Below, in pieces: positions 60,467 to 62,869 of a stretch of DNA of 62,869 bases. The stretch is taken from positions 1 to 62,869 of the forward strand of contig JBCDDH010000010.1 of assembly GCA_039180415.1 (NCBI GenBank), written 5' to 3'. Within the stretch, counting starts at the first letter, position 1. Every line of letters begins with the position of its first letter. The position numbers and the translations under genes are program-made. Origin of the DNA: CAZIXN01 sp039180415 (GTDB taxonomy: Bacteria; Planctomycetota; Phycisphaerae; Phycisphaerales; Phycisphaeraceae). The notes beneath the pieces were generated by a model. It was not told the DNA's origin, searched no databases, and saw nothing but the letters and a program-made list of their open reading frames with translations.

Positions 60467-62840
60467 GGGCCAACCCCACCACCGTCCACGCCCCCGCACC
60501 CGGCTCGGGCACCACCCCGCCCGACGCCAGATATGACGCCTCCGGCGAACCTTCGGCCAAGCCCAGTGCCGGGGCCAGCCACACCACCGACGCCGCGCCA
60601 CCCGACGACCCACTGAACGCGTCCGCCAAAGCCAGCGCATCATCCAGATCGACATCGCGGTCCGCGTCGAAGTCGCCCTGCGCCCAAGTGAGCGGCGAAA
60701 GCAAAGCGTCCGCCGCCGCCTCGTGCAACGCCCGGAACGCCGCGACGAAGCCCATCGCGTCGCCGAAATCGACGTCGCCGTCCAGATCCAGATCGCCGGG
60801 CCGCGCCGCCACCGCCTCGAGGATCGCGCCGTCCTGCACGACCGCCCACCGCAAGTCCGGCGCGAGCGACACGCCTTGCAGGCCCGCAAACACGGCCGCG
60901 TCGCTCAATCCATCGATCAGCGTTACGCGGTCGCCCACCTCGGGCGTGGCCGCCGTCCGCAGCGCTAGTGTCGTCCCGGCCCACGCCGCGCCCGAGCCGC
61001 CGCCATGAGTCAGCGTGTCGTGACGCTCCGTATCGACGATGTCCAGCCAAAGCGTCGTACCCGCCGCGGTCCCCGAGCCCGTCCACGCCACCGACGCCGA
61101 CGCCGTGCCCGTCCCGCCGAGTTCGACGTCCGGCACCGCGAGGCTCGCCAGCGTAATCGCCGCGCCATCGCCCAGCTCCAGTTCGTTGCCGGCCGTCAGG
61201 TTCAAGCCGCCGCCGCTCACAGTGCCGCCGGCCCAAACCACGTCGTCCCGCACGCCCAGGAACGCGTCGCCGCCAACTTCCAACGTGCCGCCGTTTACGC
61301 GCAGGTCGTCGTCGAGTTCCGATTGGCCCGCCACGCGCAACGTCCCGCCGTTAACGATCAGGCTCCCGCCGTCCAGCCGCGCGACGCGCGACGCATCGCC
61401 GTTCAATTCGACCCGCCCACCGGCCAGCGTCAAGTCGCCGGCACCCGTGAACGTCCGCCCCGCCGACACCACAATCGTCCCGCGCAGGTCGCCCGCCCAA
61501 CGCCCGCCGACAAAACGCACGTCCCCGGCGTTGACTTCGATCCGGCCCTCGTCCTGGTCGCCGTCCAAGTCCCACGTAGTTGCGCTCGAACCGGCTTCAA
61601 ACGTTGCGACGCCGCCCGAGTCGTTGCGAACCACGCCGTCGTTGGTCCAGCGCGTGTACACCCGGGCCGTGCCCGAGCCCAGCCGCACCGTCGCGCCGGC
61701 GTCGACGTCCCAATCGTCGGCTTCGATACGCCCCCCGTCCCGCAGCCGCGTGGTCGTGCCCGGCTTGTTCCGCAGGTCGTCCACGCTCAGCACCGCCCCG
61801 CCGCCGCGCACGTCGAGCGTCGTGCCGCCGTCGAACAGGTCCAGGTCGTTACCCAACGTCAAGCGTCGTCCGTTGAGGTCCAACGCATCGCCGTGACGCA
61901 CGTCGAGGTTGCGCACCCACACGTCGCCCACCAGCCGCACCGTCGGGTCCGCGTCGCGCGAACCGATGAACGCGTCGTCCCCGCCGTCCGGGCTCCGGCC
62001 GCCGATCCAATTCGAACCCGTCCAGTCGTGCGTGCCGCTCCCTCGCGCGAACGTCTTGCGGTCCAGGTCCAAATGAGTGAATCCCGACACCGACGCGATC
62101 GCCAGCAGGTCCGTCGCCGAAGGCATCCGCCGCTGCCCCGTGTCGATCCCGTTGGTCATCAGTGCGACATCCGGCCGCAAGTGGCTGATCTCGCCGCTCA
62201 CGTGCCGGACCGCACCGGCCCGGCCGCCGAGCTGGTCGCCGCGGAAGTCGTAGTCGCCGTCGGCGGTTTCGCCTTGTGCCGAGCTCGCGGTGCTCAGCAA
62301 CCCCAGCGCGTGGCCCATCTCGTGCAACACCACCGTGTACAGGTCGAACTTCCCCGTCGCGCCGCCGCCGATCGCCCCGCCGGCGTGGCCGACCTCCAGC
62401 GTGTCGGGCACGTCGCCGACAAAGCCGTCGTTCCGCTGCGCGCCGGACAAGTCACCCACCCGCGTGACGTCTAGATCGAACTCGCTGTGGTCGTCTGGGG
62501 TGTCGTCGTAGAACCAGTTGCCCGACGAGCCGAGCGGCGCTTTAGCCACCCGCAGGAACACCTCGGTGATCCGCCCGTCCGACTCGCTACGTAGCGTCGT
62601 CGCGCCGATGTTCGAGGTCGAACCGAAATCAAAGTAGTAGTACTGCACCCGGAGCTCGTGGTCGTCGCCGATGCGGGCTTCGTAAAAGTCTGCCGCCGCG
62701 CGGACCAGTTCGCCCAGGCGTTGGCCGTCCGCGTCGATCGCCGGCGACTGGCTCAGCGGCACGCGAAACTCCGCATCGATCTGCAGGCCCCACGCCGCCC
62801 CGGGCCCGCCACCCAAAACAGCCGGCACCGCCACGCCCAA
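60432..62840 (-). CDS. Metzincin-like PEP-CTERM protein, 5' end missing
   Basis: At least 802 aa are visible. The beginning (VAVPAVLGGGPGAAWGLQIDAEF) looks like the end of a signal peptide, so the true start lies in or beyond the poly-C tract. Residues about 10-260 hold a metallopeptidase-like domain with HEMGHALGLLST (HExxHxxG) and a Met-turn-like ALM before QRRMPSATDLLAIASVSG. The third zinc His is replaced by Ser. A long beta-helix-like repeat region with Gly/Asp/Leu periodicity (about 290-640) follows. Two dockerin-like calcium loops come next (GDLDLDGDVDFGDAMGF and GDFDADRDVDLDDALAL), then VPEPGAGAWTVVGLALTLRRRVRR, the PEP-CTERM signal. Confidence 0.8.
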   Translation of the reverse strand: MGVAVPAVLGGGPGAAWGLQIDAEFRVPLSQSPAIDADGQRLGELVRAAADFYEARIGDDHELRVQYYYFDFGSTSNIGATTLRSESDGRITEVFLRVAKAPLGSSGNWFYDDTPDDHSEFDLDVTRVGDLSGAQRNDGFVGDVPDTLEVGHAGGAIGGGATGKFDLYTVVLHEMGHALGLLSTASSAQGETADGDYDFRGDQLGGRAGAVRHVSGEISHLRPDVALMTNGIDTGQRRMPSATDLLAIASVSGFTHLDLDRKTFARGSGTHDWTGSNWIGGRSPDGGDDAFIGSRDADPTVRLVGDVWVRNLDVRHGDALDLNGRRLTLGNDLDLFDGGTTLDVRGGGAVLSVDDLRNKPGTTTRLRDGGRIEADDWDVDAGATVRLGSGTARVYTRWTNDGVVRNDSGGVATFEAGSSATTWDLDGDQDEGRIEVNAGDVRFVGGRWAGDLRGTIVVSAGRTFTGAGDLTLAGGRVELNGDASRVARLDGGSLIVNGGTLRVAGQSELDDDLRVNGGTLEVGGDAFLGVRDDVVWAGGTVSGGGLNLTAGNELELGDGAAITLASLAVPDVELGGTGTASASVAWTGSGTAAGTTLWLDIVDTERHDTLTHGGGSGAAWAGTTLALRTAATPEVGDRVTLIDGLSDAAVFAGLQGVSLAPDLRWAVVQDGAILEAVAARPGDLDLDGDVDFGDAMGFVAAFRALHEAAADALLSPLTWAQGDFDADRDVDLDDALALADAFSGSSGGAASVVWLAPALGLAEGSPEASYLASGGVVPEPGAGAWTVVGLALTLRRRVRRAY

Positions 62841-62842
62841 CG

Positions 62843-62869
62843 CCCCCCCCCCCCCCCCCCCCCCCCCCC
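62843..62869. repeat. 27-nt poly-C tract at window end
   Basis: This is an uninterrupted run of C (G on the minus strand) directly at the 5' side of the truncated metzincin-like gene. It may be an assembly or sequencing artefact at a contig end, or a genuine homopolymer that could vary the frame of the signal peptide. Confidence 0.5.

Overview
The window looks like chromosomal DNA of a GC-rich planctomycete, most likely class Phycisphaerae. This is inferred from gene content rather than from any marker tree. Supporting signs are three proteins with a C-terminal PEP-CTERM sorting motif, a chaperonin locus ordered groEL-groES-groEL, a complete set of LPS inner-core (Kdo/heptose) genes, osmoregulated-glucan genes, and a Gram-negative style envelope (secretin, lipoprotein, signal peptides). 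There is no insertion sequence, prophage, CRISPR array, rRNA or tRNA that I can see. Almost all of the window is densely coding, with many 1-4 nt start/stop overlaps and frequent GTG/TTG starts.

Layout. 0-2 kb: an MFS transporter and a small secreted protein. 2-8 kb (minus strand): fusA, then rpiB with a low-molecular-weight phosphatase, an unknown protein, argF and argB. 8-15 kb: a small membrane protein, an FMN reductase, a zinc-ribbon membrane protein, transketolase, and a GPH-type sugar/cation symporter. 15-25.4 kb: a receiver-like protein overlapping a GGDEF diguanylate cyclase, a CPA2 antiporter fused to a PTS EIIA domain, YraN, a membrane/GGCT fusion, an adenylate-kinase-like/deoxyribosyltransferase-like fusion, flotillin-like FloA, an MnmE-like GTPase, and type III pantothenate kinase. 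25.4-31.4 kb: a secreted protein, obg, two PEP-CTERM genes, rpmA and an epimerase. 31.6-38.6 kb: a large secretin, queE-queD, and the ribosomal block rplK-rplA-rplJ-rplL.

38.7-46.8 kb: a CusF-like lipoprotein, hldD, kdsC, two exported proteins of unknown role, kdsD, scpA, a PHP phosphatase, a YjfB-like motility protein and a CysQ-type phosphatase. 46.8-49.6 kb: dnaB and a PfkB-family kinase. 49.9-56 kb: a protein-folding locus groEL1-groES-groEL2-dnaJ-grpE followed by an FmdB zinc ribbon. 56-62.9 kb: opgG, a small gene that looks like the detached N-terminus of OpgH, opgH, and a 5'-truncated metzincin-like PEP-CTERM protein that runs into a 27-nt poly-C tract at the window end.

How the parts relate. 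Translation (EF-G, L1, L7/L12, L10, L11, L27, Obg), protein folding, arginine and carbohydrate metabolism, and envelope polysaccharide synthesis (Kdo/heptose plus OPG glucans) dominate. The less ordinary material is the split OpgH, three unusual domain fusions, two PEP-CTERM genes placed between rpmA and obg, short repeat arrays in the spacers of the rplKAJL cluster, and loopless perfect palindromes that serve as terminators.
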